Assembly: GCA_019677205.1 (NCBI GenBank)
Contig: JAAMXY010000286.1
Coordinates: forward strand, 2,233 to 37,973
DNA length: 35,741 nt
From: Pinguiococcus pyrenoidosus
Taxonomy: Eukaryota > Sar > Pinguiophyceae > Pinguiochrysidales > Pinguiochrysidaceae
Direction: 5' to 3'
Position 1 is the first letter of the stretch. The number at the start of each line of letters is the position of its first letter. Below, piece by piece: positions 18,987 to 28,674 of the stretch. Below the pieces are notes generated by a model. That model was given only the letters and a program-made list of their open reading frames with translations. It ran no database searches and was not told the DNA's origin. The position numbers were made by a program, and so were the translations under genes.

Positions 18987-19073
18987 GATGCAGATGCCCG
19001 AAGATGCAGCCATTCAAGCGCTCAGAAGCGCATGAAGGAGGAAGCGCAAAGTTGAAAGACGTTCGGTTCTTCC
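18987..19073. other. Convergent gap, Dus3 / Hsp70-like gene
   Basis: These 87 bp separate the two stop codons and must hold both 3' ends. No gene is seen. Confidence 0.5.
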
Positions 19074-20414
19074 TTAGTCCACGACGGAGGCTGCGCCTAT
19101 TGCTACGGTCAAGTCCGGATCGATCTCGACGTTTAAGCGGTCCTTGTCAAGGGTTTCCATGACAAGGGCGCGAATCGCAGGTATCCTTGACGAGCCTCCG
19201 ACCATGACGACTTCGTCAATTTCGCTTGCCTGCAACTGCACGGCCTCGAGCGCAGCTTCTATGGGCTTTCTACTCCTGAGGAACTCCTCTTCGCAAGCGC
19301 CACGGAAGTCCGTTCTGGAAACGTGGAAGCTCTTCTTCTGGCATTGGCCCGGACCCGTCTCCGCCACACAGCTCACTTCCACCGCCTCCTTGTCCGTGAG
19401 CTTGATCTTCGCCTGCTCGGCGAGCGCCCTGTTCACCGTGGTGCCGCAGGGCAGCAAGTCCTTCGTCGCCGCGCACTTCAGCGCGGAGGTGGACGCGGAC
19501 GTGCTCAGCACGTCCAAAAAGTGGCGTCCGAGGCAGAGATCAAAGTCCGAGCCTCCGAGGCGACTGTCCCCGGCGGAACCGATGACCTGCACGGACCCCT
19601 CGTTCACAAAAAGGATGCTCACATCCAGCGTCCCGCCCCCAAAATCGTACACGAGGATGTAGTTCACATTCTCTTTTCGATGCAAGTCATAGGCCAGCGC
19701 GGCAGCCGTCGGCTCCTCGAGCACCCGCGCGACCTTCAGCCCCGCCATCTTAAAGGCCCGAGCCGTCGCCTTGCGCTGGCGCGGCCCAAAGTCCGCCGGC
19801 ACGGCGATCACCGCCTGGTTCACCTGCACATCCGTTGCCAGGGGCGTCAGCATTGGAATGGGGAGGACAACTCTTTGCGGGCTGCAGGCTGGAGGTTTCA
19901 CCTGCTTGTGGCCCAAGTCCTTGGCGACCCAGCGAAGCAGCTCTCCGATCACCAGCGAGCCAACCTCCTCGGGGGAGACGGCGAGTTCTTCCGCGTCGGC
20001 CTCCGCCACGTCGAACCACGCCTCCGAGATGTTCTCCGATCGCTGCACCAAGCTGAAGGGGTGCGTCCTGCGCTCCTCTTGCAAGGCCTCGTCGTCCCAC
20101 GCCTTGCCAATGAAGCGCTTGGCGTTGAAGATGACCTGCTGAGGCTGCGCGAAGCGGCGTTGAAGCGCTCCCGCGCCGACGGCCAGAGCCCCCTCCGGCC
20201 CGAACGCCACGGCAGATGCCAGCAGCGGCCCGTCCGGCCCCGCGATGGCCCGCACGGTGTACTCGGGAGAGTCCCGGACCGCCACCACGGAGAACGTGGT
20301 GCCGAGGTCCACGCCCACCACCTTCGTGCGTCCGCGAAAGCCGAAGGCCGCCAGCATGGCGCACAGGGGGATCAGGATGGTGAAGGCCAGCAGCACCAGC
20401 CTTCCAGAGCTCAT
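19074..20414 (-). CDS. Hsp70-family ATPase without substrate-binding domain, HSPA13/STCH-like
   Basis: The ATG at 20414 gives 446 residues. A hydrophobic N-terminal segment (LVLLAFTILIPLCAMLAAFG) acts as signal or anchor and points to the ER or microsomes. A full Hsp70 nucleotide-binding domain follows: phosphate 1 GVDLGTTFSVVAV, FNAKRFIGK, AVIAVPADFGPRQRKA, EEPTAAALAYDL, phosphate 2 VYDFGGGTLDVSIL, LGGSDFDLCLG, and the adenosine motif VVMVGGSSRIPAIRALV. The protein stops at PDLTVAIGAASVVD, just where the linker and peptide-binding domain should begin. Animal HSPA13 (about 471 residues) has the same layout of N-terminal anchor and ATPase domain alone, so truncation by damage is unlikely. The open frame extends upstream without an ATG to 20507. 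The gene shares a repeat-rich promoter with the plastid-lumen candidate. Confidence 0.88.
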   Translation of the reverse strand: MSSGRLVLLAFTILIPLCAMLAAFGFRGRTKVVGVDLGTTFSVVAVRDSPEYTVRAIAGPDGPLLASAVAFGPEGALAVGAGALQRRFAQPQQVIFNAKRFIGKAWDDEALQEERRTHPFSLVQRSENISEAWFDVAEADAEELAVSPEEVGSLVIGELLRWVAKDLGHKQVKPPACSPQRVVLPIPMLTPLATDVQVNQAVIAVPADFGPRQRKATARAFKMAGLKVARVLEEPTAAALAYDLHRKENVNYILVYDFGGGTLDVSILFVNEGSVQVIGSAGDSRLGGSDFDLCLGRHFLDVLSTSASTSALKCAATKDLLPCGTTVNRALAEQAKIKLTDKEAVEVSCVAETGPGQCQKKSFHVSRTDFRGACEEEFLRSRKPIEAALEAVQLQASEIDEVVMVGGSSRIPAIRALVMETLDKDRLNVEIDPDLTVAIGAASVVD

Positions 20415-20842
20415 GCTGGAGCGGCGGCCGCGCTTGCGGCGGCTGGCGATGTTTGCGGAGGGGTCTGTCCCCGGTGGCGCTCTCAAGGGACTCTCCCTTT
20501 CCGCCACGCGGACGTCAGTGACAGAGCGGATACGCGGGCGGGACAGAGGTCAACCTGGGGGGACAGAGGCCGCGGAACCCTGTGGACAGACGGACACCGG
20601 CAATGGGCCGTCTGTCACAGTCCGCGCGCGTAGCTGTCTGTCACAGCCGGGGCCTCCGGTCTGTCACAGCCTGGGGCGACCGTCTGTCACAACCTGGCGG
20701 ACAGAGGCGTTGTGGCGGATCGCAGCGCGGATTTGGCGTCTTTCCCGCCGCTCTTCGCCGCCACTTCTCTTTCCTACGAGACACCGCCGAAGCTTCCACG
20801 TGGATCTCGGTGCTCTTTGGAAGCTCGCGTAGCTGAGGAGCG
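20415..20842. promoter_or_regulatory. Divergent promoter, Hsp70-like / plastid protein, with TCTGTCACAG cluster
   Basis: Four TCTGTCACAR copies lie at 20611-20620, 20637-20646, 20660-20669 and 20683-20692 with 23-26 bp spacing. Related GGACAGAGG or TGACAGAG words lie on the other strand at about 20519, 20541, 20561 and 20699. A TTTCCCGCC E2F-like word follows near 20747. TGTCA is the core bound by TALE homeodomain proteins, but no regulator can be named from sequence alone. Confidence 0.6.
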
Positions 20843-21319
20843 ATGGCAGCGGCGCGCTCCGCATCGCTGCTTCGCTTGTGGCTTCTGTCCGCTTTGCTGC
20901 TTCCGTCCGCGGCGTGGGCGCCGCTTGCCGCCGCTCGGCGGGCAGCGACGTCGGTGGTGCTCGGCGGCGCGGTGGGCCTGTGGGGCTTCCATGCAGAGGC
21001 GGCTGTGGTGAACGTGCCACGGTGTGAGGGCGGCGCAGGGGCGGGCTGCGCTGCTCAGCTGGAGGAGCTGGAGGGCTCGTCGGACGCCGGCAGCAAGTAC
21101 ATCTTGGAGCTGCTGAAGCGCTCCGAGCAGAATCACGAGCGCTACATGAAGGAGGCGACGGACGACTACAACTATCGCAACTACAAAGACTTCTTCCCCG
21201 TCACTGGCCAGGTTCTCCTCAAGAAGTCCAGCGGCGGCTTCAAAGTCGTCACCGAGAAGGAGTACAAGGAGCTGAAGAAGCAAGGGATCGTCAAGGATGA
21301 CATGTTCTTGGAAAACTGA
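20843..21319 (+). CDS. Probable plastid (thylakoid-lumen) protein of unknown function
   Basis: This is a 158-residue protein with what looks like a three-part targeting signal. Residues 1-25 are an ER-type signal (LLRLWLLSALLLPSAAWAP) whose AWAP end resembles the ASAFAP cleavage motif of secondary red plastids. A short Ala/Arg transit-like stretch follows. Then comes a twin-arginine segment (RRAATSVVLGGAVGLWG) ending in AEAA, as in Tat-routed lumen proteins. The mature ~100 residues hold a paired-Cys segment (RCEGGAGAGC) and a charged helical part (LKRSEQNHERYMKEATDDY, NYRNYKDFF). They end in a Lys-rich tail, KEYKELKKQGIVKDDMF. I do not recognise a named family; similar small conserved lumen proteins exist in diatoms, as far as I recall. 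The start is the only sensible ATG. Confidence 0.7.
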   Translation: MAAARSASLLRLWLLSALLLPSAAWAPLAAARRAATSVVLGGAVGLWGFHAEAAVVNVPRCEGGAGAGCAAQLEELEGSSDAGSKYILELLKRSEQNHERYMKEATDDYNYRNYKDFFPVTGQVLLKKSSGGFKVVTEKEYKELKKQGIVKDDMFLEN

Positions 21320-22422
21320 GTGAAAGCGTCTGGTGTACAGGGATGTTGTGACCGGGAGGGGATGATGCTGCCTGCGCATGCGGCTTAAGGCTGCCGAACG
21401 TTTGGTGACGCCACAACAATTTTGCTTCCCTTCCTGCGCTAGGTTTTGCTCGCCATGCTCGTTGTGAGGGTGGAGAAGGGGGCTTGCTTGCTGGAGAGAG
21501 ATGGATGGGAAAAGACAACGAGCAGCGCGTTGGAAGGGGGTGGCTTGGAAGGGGTTGAGGCAAGCCGCCCCCGATCTTGGTTGTAGTGGTGAAGCTTGGA
21601 GCAACTGGTCGGTGTCGCTGCAGCGGGCGACTTGAGAAAGGCTTTGTGTAGGATCACCGGCCGGCTTCTCATCATACCAGCAGCGCCTCCCCCGCATCCC
21701 AGCGTGTTCCTCTGTCTCTGAGCTTTTTAGCTTTTTCCAGCATGCCCTCGAGCTTCAGCGTCCACTCTACGTGGGTTCCAGCCAACTGCATCGCATTGTC
21801 GAAGTCTCCCCCCGCATCCCAGCGTGTTCCTCTGTCTCTGAGCTTTTAAACTTTTTCCAGCATGCCCTCGAGCTTCAGCGTCCACTCTACGTGGGTTCCA
21901 GCCAACTGCATCGCGCCGTCGAAGAAAGGCGAAGCCCACGACAAGCTCGCAGGAACACGGAAACACAGGAGCACAGGAGCAGCGGAACCATCAAAACAAG
22001 ACTGGACTGTCGCCACGCAATCGACAATCCGCGGTCGGCAACTCAACGCCGCCCAAAGCATGGCAACAGATGCGGTCCGAGGGGAGCAACCTGATTGGGA
22101 AGCTGACAAAAGTGGCAATCTCAGCCTCTCTTATTCGACAATAGTTGATAGCTTCCGTTTCCACCTTTCCCCAATGTTGTCTCCTACGTGGACGAAACCC
22201 TCTCCCAATTGGTCCATTGTTCAACCTCCCCAATGCCGTCACCCAATCATCCTCACCCGACGGCAGGCGTTGAGCAATGGACTCGACGTTCCGCGAAGTA
22301 ACTTCTCTCCTGCCTTTGCAGCAGTTACGCCCCTCTCCGCCTGGACGCTTTGACCCTTTTGACGCCCTCTCCTGCACCTTGGCTCTGCGTCGCAGCGAGG
22401 CGAGAGGAGAGAGAGCGGCGGC
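21320..22422. other. Long intergenic region with 120-bp tandem duplication
   Basis: This 1.1-kb gap lies between two same-strand genes and holds the tandem duplication at 21689-21924. The part from 21925 to 22422 is less GC-rich and probably includes the promoter of the armadillo gene. No gene is supported. A short minus-strand frame through the duplicated unit is discussed with the repeat. Confidence 0.5.
21689..21924 (-). repeat. Two tandem copies of a 120-bp unit, coding-like on minus strand
   Basis: The copies at 21689-21804 and 21809-21924 have a period of exactly 120 bp and differ at only a few positions. On the minus strand one frame reads through both copies. Each copy gives AMQLAGTHVEWTLKLEGMLE and then KLRDRGTRWDAG. 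The frame is broken only by one TAA in the upstream copy, where the other copy has CTA AAA. The 40-codon period and the charged composition suggest a decayed coding repeat or a fragment of a repeat-protein gene. No start or complete gene is visible. Confidence 0.75.
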
Positions 22423-25400
22423 ATGTCTGTCCGCCCCCCGCCGCGGTGCGCGCAACACGCGCAGGAGCTCGCGATCCTGCTGAAGAAGCAGCGCGATCGA
22501 GAAGGTAGGCGGCAGGACTCTGGCCGCCCAATGCGTCCTTTGCGCCACTGACCAGCAATCGCTCCCAGCCCTGCGCGACCACCTCATCCGCTACGACTGC
22601 TTCCCGAGGCGCCGCCACGTCAACCCGCAGAGCGCTCCCATCCGCTACGAGGAGCTGCGGGAGCTGGTCAAGCGCCTCAAGCTGCACATGCACAATGGCT
22701 TCTGGCGGGAGCACGCGACCGAGGACTCTCTGGTGGAGATCCTCACCATCTACTTCCATGACAACGACCTGGAGCGCTACGGCAACGACCCGGTGTCCCG
22801 AAGCGGAGTGTCCTCCTCGGAGCTCAACACGCCAGGCCTTCCCGAGGCGGTGGTGGAGCCGCCGGAGGCGCAGGTCGCCAAGCTCAAGGCCAGCAAAGGC
22901 CTGGACCAGTTCCGCCGCCTGCGAAAGTCCGTGCGGGAGGGGCGCTTTGAGCAAGGCGAGGACGTCACGGGCGGCCTGGTGTACCTGTCCAGGATGATCC
23001 AGGCGGACTTTGGCCTGGAGAACGGCAAGCCGGAGACGGAGGAAGAGGGCAACAACCCCAGAGACTCGACGAGGATGTCTTCCGGCTCGGTGGCCGACGA
23101 TCGGCTGCCGCCCATCACGCGGTCCATCTCCAAGCGAGCGACCGCGAAGACCCCGCGAGGCCTCAAGACGCCCAAGGGCATGCGCGGGCGGCAGAACTCC
23201 TTTGGGGGCCTGTCGCAGGACAACCGGCTGGTGGTGCAGTGCGCCGAGTCTCTCTTCCAGCTGTCCAAGCGACCGGGCATCGCGATGGAGGTGGTCGAGG
23301 ATGGCGGCGTCGCCGCTCTCATCCGACTGAGCCAATGCGACGACGCGCGGATTACCGACATCGTCGCCGCCACGCTGTACAACCTGGTGTGCGAGGACGA
23401 GTGCCTCCCGCTGCTGATGCAGCACGACGCGGCGGCGCTGCTGCTTGACCTTTCCTTCCGGAAGGGCGACCAGTCGCGGGACACGTGCTCGCACGTCTAC
23501 GCGCACCTGAGCACGTACCACCACGTCTTCGACAGCATCCTCACGGAGACGGTGCTGCACTCGCTGACGCTGATGATCCAGCAGGGCAACGTGAGCACCA
23601 AGCGCAACTGCATCCAAGCCATCGTGAACTTCTGCGGCCTGAGCCCGTCCAGCCACGTCTTCAACAACAAGATCGAGTACGTGCTGTCCGCGTGCGTGAG
23701 CGGCGTGGAGATGCTGAGCTCGCAGGTGGAGAGGCTCGACCTGCAGGAGTTCTGCTGCGAGGTGCTGCTCAGCTTCACCATTCTCACGCTGACGCGCACG
23801 AAGATCATCGACGAGGACATCTTGCCAATCCTGGCTCGCCTGGCGGCCAACGCCCGCCTGGGCCTCCTCAACCCCATCGACAACGACAACGGCGAGGGCC
23901 GCAAGCGCATGATCCGCCGCATCGCCATCGCCGTGTACAACCTCAGCAGCATCCGCGCGAACCACAAGGAGATCCTGAAGGAGGGCGGCAAGGACGGCGG
24001 CCTGCGCGACATCCTGCACATCGCGCTGGACCTGAACGAGGAGGAGACCACGGAGCGCGTGTGCACCATCGTGATGACCATCTCGTGCTCCAACGACGAG
24101 AAGCTGCTGGCCAAGCTCTTCCCCATCGTCGTGCCTCGCTTCGTGCCGGTGCCGGCCAACGCGCTTCCCGGCATGGAGGACGCCCTGGAAGATTCGGGCT
24201 CGGACGCCAAGTTCTCCCCGCAAGACAGCAGCTTCAACGAGCAGGCCAAGCGCCTGGTGGCCATGACCATCCGCAACCTGTCCATGTTCGACCGCAACCG
24301 CGAGAGCCTGGCCACGCGGCGCATCCAGCGCTTCCTCATCGACGGCGTGCTGGACAAGGACAAGGACACGTGCCAGCACTCCACCGGCGGCTCGCGCAGC
24401 GACAACAGCTCGCACACGTCGTCGTGGTCCAAGGACCCGAGCGAGGTGCAGCATCTGTGTCTGGAGGCGCTGGCCTCCACGCTGACGCTGTCGAGTACGC
24501 ACCGCATGCTGGAGACCACCGAGCTGGTGGCAGCGCTGCACGAGGCGGTGGACACCAGCAACGGCGACGCCAAGACGCAGGAGCTGTGCGCGCTGGTGTT
24601 CTTCCACATGAGCCGCGTCCCCGAGGTGTGGATGAAGCATCTGGACGGCCACCTCTTGCCATGCCTGGTGGCGTTGGCCAGTGAAGAGCAGGCGCCGCGA
24701 CAAGTGCTGCGGCTCTGCATCGGCGCGCTGTACAGCTTCAGCTTCCTGGACGGCGCGCAGGCGGCCTTCGTACGAGCGGACGCGCTGCGGGCGGTGAGCC
24801 GCATCTACGACTCGCCGGCGTCGTCGCAGAAGGAGCTGTCGTCCATGGACGAGGAGAGCGTCGAGGATGACAAGAAGGCGGACAAGAAGGCGGACAAGGC
24901 CGACAAGGCGCCGATGCCGATCAAGTCGTTTGAAGATGTGCTGGCGCAGGCGCAGGCGTCGGCCATCATCGCCAATGTGACCAAGACGGACGCCGGAGCT
25001 CGCTCCATCGCGGCCGCGGACTTCGTGGCGTGCTTGACCGAGCTGGCGTTGCAGCCGGGCACGCCGGGCCTCACACGCCGCGCCGCGGTCATCGTGCTCA
25101 AGGCCAAGGGGGCCATCTCGCTCATGGACGGTGACCAGATGGGCGTCCGCGACGCCGCGGTGTCGCTGGCCAAGATCATGAGTCTGGACCCGGATCGGCG
25201 CGTGGTGGCGGCCTGCGCCAGGGCCTTTGTCATGTACAGCTCGTCCGACGCCGGCTCGCAGGCCTTGGTGAGCTTGACCAACGCGGGAGAGGCGGCGTGG
25301 CTGCCGCAGATCTTCAACCGCTTCATGTGCGCCAGCGGCGCAGAGACGCAGGCCTGTGGCACGGCGGCTTTCTGCAACTTGACGTCGCGCCACGAGGCGT

Positions 25401-27859
25401 GGCTGGTGGGCGACGCCACCATCGAGGAGTTGGTGGTCACTACGTTGCTGAGGATGTCCATCAGCCTGAAGGAGACGGCGGCCAAGTCGCTGCACAACCT
25501 GCTGAGCTACCCGCATCGGCGACTCGACATGCTCAGGAGCGGCGTCCTGTACAGTCTGTTCCGCTTGGCGCGCAGCGAGTCCATCCGCATCCGCCTGCTG
25601 GCGCTGGAGGCCGCGTACAATCTTAGCTTCCACGCCGAGTGCCACTCGCTCTTGGTCCACGGCAACGTGGTGCGCAGCATCGCGGAGATCCTGCGCTTCC
25701 GCGACAAGCAGGTCTCCGAGGTGTTCGCCAGGAGCCCTCGCGTGCGCCTCTGGATCGCCGGCGCCTGCCGCAACCTCAGCGTTCCCAGCGAGACCCACGC
25801 TCGTCTGGTGAAGGACCGCATTCTCGAGGTGGTGGGGCGCATGCTCCCCGACGCCGCGCAGGAGTATGGCCGCCGCGCGTCCGGGCTCTTCGTGGCCAGT
25901 CTCAACCTGCGCAACACCAGCAAGCCCACCGGCCTGAACAAGATGGGCAACACGCGCTCCAACGTGGGCGGCAGCATTCTTGAGGTGCTGGACAACCCCA
26001 TTCCCAGCGTGACCGACGCGCTGGAGCGTGGCAGTCCTCTGTCCAGCGCCGAGGAAGATGCCAGCTCCTTGGTGGAAGCGGCCGCCGCCGCCCGGCGGGA
26101 CTTCCACCGCGGCGTGGACAAGATGGTGGCTGAGGACGAGAGCGGCGACGCCGCAGAGATTAAGCGACGCCACCGCGAGGCCGACGCGGCCTTGGTGCAC
26201 ACGGTGCACAACATCAGCTTTGAGGGCGTGGCCGTGCGCACGCTGTCGTCGCACACGGGCATCGTGCACGTGGGCTTCCTCGTGAACTTCATCGCCATGG
26301 CGCGCGTTGGCCTCGTGAACTCGCTAGACGTGGGCGCCGTGACCAACGCCGCCGTGGCGCTGGCCAACTTGACGGCCGACGCCAAGGCGGCCGACGAGGT
26401 GTTCGTGGCGCTGGTGGAGCCCATCTCCGAGCTGCTGGAGACGCTGGTGTTCGAGCTGCCCGAGGCGGAGTTGTACGTGGTCATGTCCATCCGCAACATG
26501 CTGTCCTCGGCGCTGCTGGCCACCGCGCTCCTGGAGGCCGGCATCATGCGTGCCATCTCGATGCGCCTGGACCGCGCCAAGCACAACGCCACGGCCAAGG
26601 AGATTTGGGCGGAAGGCGACGCCGACGAGCAGGGAGACACCTTGCCCATCGGCCGCCGCCTCCGATGCGTGTACGCGCAGATCATCCAGACGCTGTCGCA
26701 CTACGCGGCCGACTCCGCCGGGCACGAGGACCCGGACGCCAAGATGCTGGGAAGCCTGCAAACCAACCGCATCTCCGAGGAGGAGGACGGCGTGAAGGAC
26801 CTCGTCTTCAGCGGCGTCGTCGAGTCGCTAGGCATCTTGACCAGCGTGGGGGAATCGCCGCTCACACAGAGCAACGCCTTCCTCGGCACGGCGGCGCTGT
26901 CGTGCCTGCTGAACCTCCTGTCGACGACGGAGGGGGATTCCATCACCAAGATGCTGGAGACCGGCGTCATCGGCGTGCTGCAGAACGTCATCGACCTGGT
27001 GCTCAAGTGCCCCGCGGCGGAGGGCGCCGTGGTGGGGATGACGGCGGAAGACGCGGACGAGAGAGGCCTGCGCGCCAACATGCGCATGCTGGTGCCGTTG
27101 GTGCTGCGCAACGTGCTTTGCCCGCTGGAGTCGCGCTCGTTCCTGCGCCAGTCCTTGTCTCGGCGCGCGGTGGTGCGGAAGAAAGAGGAGCAACAGATGA
27201 TCCGCGGCGCTCTCGGCATTGTGGACGACATTCTCAACTGCGAAATCGCCGATCCCAGTCTGTCCATCGGGCAGAACTGCGGCGCCGCCTTGCACATCCT
27301 GTGTACCGTGGCGCGGCCGCAGTTCCTGGAGCACAACGGTATCGCTCTGCTCACGCAGCTGGGCGATGTGGCGAGAGACCTGGAGACGCAGCTCATGTGC
27401 ACCACCGCCCTTAGCATGATCCGCTCGGAGGAGATCGCGACGGCCGAGTCCGTGCCGCACGTCACGGCCATCCTGTCGCGCCTCATGGACTACTGCGAGG
27501 AGGACAAGATCGCGGCGTCGGCGCTGGCGAACCAGACGGCGCCGCTGCCCACCATGGCGGCGCTGCACCCCAAGGTGCTGGAACCGCCGCTGCCGCAGAA
27601 AAGCCAACAGAGCTTCTGCCTGGCGCAGGAGTCCACCGTGCGCGATGTTCGGGATGAGCAGAAGGATCACATCGTGTGGGAACGCGTGACGGTGCCGGTG
27701 CCCACCTTTGGCGACGAGATCCTGGAGCGAGAGATCCCTGACGCCATGCCCATCGTCATGAAGCTGCCGGATCAGGGCGACTTCATGCGCCTGTCGACAC
27801 GCGTGCGCTTCGAGCCCATCAAGAGGGAAGTGACGAAGATTGCAAAGCTGCCGCACTAG
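22423..27859 (+). CDS. Giant armadillo/HEAT-like repeat protein, 2 exons
   Basis: Exon 1 is 22423-22504 (ATG SVRPPPRCAQHAQELAILLK...) and exon 2 is 22569-27859. The 64-nt intron (GTAGGC...CCAG, phase 1) joins DRE to ALRDHLIRYDCFPRRRH, giving 1,790 residues. The protein is almost all helical. Repeated segments of the type AAVIVLKAKGAI, AALSCLLNLLSTTEG, AVYNLSSIRANHKEIL and ACRNLSVPSETHARLV resemble armadillo repeats, with their typical NLS and NLT turns. The spacer around residues 790-815 is Lys/Asp-rich (KKADKKADKADK). A conserved-looking tail near the end includes DHIVWERVTVPVPTFGDEIL. Such proteins act as scaffolds; many large algal ones are flagellar, but nothing here proves that. I cannot assign a named ortholog. 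Strong codon bias creates a long antisense open frame, which I reject. Confidence 0.85.
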
Positions 27860-27924
27860 ACACGCCAAGCGCTCTCGCTAGACTCACATGGATAGATAAT
27901 GAATTTGCTTCGTCGACCCGGCCG
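27860..27924. other. Convergent gap, armadillo gene / DNAL4-like gene
   Basis: Only 65 bp separate the two stop codons. No gene is seen. Confidence 0.5.
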
Positions 27925-28245
27925 TCAAGACTTGTACACCAGAATTCCCACGTCCTGCACGAACGAGTAGCACATGTTGCGCGTCTGGTATGAGATGTCA
28001 AAGCCGAAGCCGTCGCCGATGGCGCAATGCCAGCTGGGCGCAAACTTCTTGTCCAGGTTGTTCTTGATGGCCTGTGCCGCGCCCTCCCAGTTGCGCGACG
28101 GCAGTGCCTTGCTGATGGCCATCTCCACGATCTCCTGCACCTCCACCTGCATCTCCATCTGCATGTCCGTGCACTTCACTAGCGGCTTCTGCATGCTCTT
28201 GCGGAACTCCGGATCTGGATGCGCCTCCCCCGCTGCCATGGCCAT
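27925..28245 (-). CDS. DNAL4: Dynein light chain, axonemal DNAL4-type (DLC1/LC8 fold)
   Basis: This is a small dynein subunit of flagellar outer-arm type. The ATG at 28245 gives 106 residues, matching the ~105 residues of DNAL4. Visible family features are KPLVKCTDMQMEMQVEVQEI, a helix AAQAIKNNLDKKF, and the LC8-fold core APSWHCAIGDGFGFDISYQT, which aligns with SSWHVVIGEGFGFEI in animal DNAL4. The protein ends in VGILVYKS. The frame is open upstream to 28347, but that adds non-conserved sequence. A possible splice acceptor (TTGCTTGCAG) lies just before the ATG, so a 5'-UTR intron is possible. It is convergent with the armadillo gene, 65 bp away. Confidence 0.9.
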   Translation of the reverse strand: MAMAAGEAHPDPEFRKSMQKPLVKCTDMQMEMQVEVQEIVEMAISKALPSRNWEGAAQAIKNNLDKKFAPSWHCAIGDGFGFDISYQTRNMCYSFVQDVGILVYKS

Positions 28246-28674
28246 GATCACGCTGCAAGCAAGGAACCTGTCTGAGACCTCAAAGCTTTGCGGGAGACTC
28301 CCAGACTTTCGGGAGCACAAGTGGAGGAAAGCGCCACGCCTTTTCACTCCTGGGCTTCGGGAGACCGAGAAGTGGCAGAGGATTTCGAAGCTGCAAAACC
28401 TTTGCTTCAGAGGCCGAAACGGACGGAATGGAGCCCTCCCAGCAAGCGCATCGCCGCTGTATTACATCTGTGTATGCAGTCACGATTGCCCCTGGGCGTT
28501 TCGGAATCTTCCCCCTCTTTCCCCCCCTCGAATCCAGAAATGTCCCTCCGCCGCAGGGAGCCTTTCCGCTCCAGCACCGGTGTCTCTACCGGACTTTCAG
28601 GTCTCACGGGATACAGAGAGAAGAAAGGGCAGCGAAACAAGAAGGAGCAAGAGAAGGGACGTGAGAGAAGAGTC
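28246..28674. promoter_or_regulatory. Divergent promoter region, DNAL4-like / Cys-rich membrane protein
   Basis: These 429 bp lie between head-to-head starts. Purine-rich tracts (GAGAGAAGAAAGGG) precede the plus start. I see no clear motif of the types found in the other promoters. Confidence 0.4.

Noticed and set aside
19323-20633. 436-codon plus-strand open frame
   Set aside because: It is antisense to the Hsp70-like gene, which has all the ATPase motifs.
20774-21697. 307-codon minus-strand open frame
   Set aside because: It overlaps the plastid-protein gene antisense and has no protein-like features. The plus gene has a coherent targeting signal.
22325-26269. Very long (1,314-codon) minus-strand open frame
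   Set aside because: It lies antisense to the armadillo-like gene, and its composition (H, Q, R, V, L-rich) is what the strong third-position G/C bias of the plus gene produces. It has no recognisable domain.
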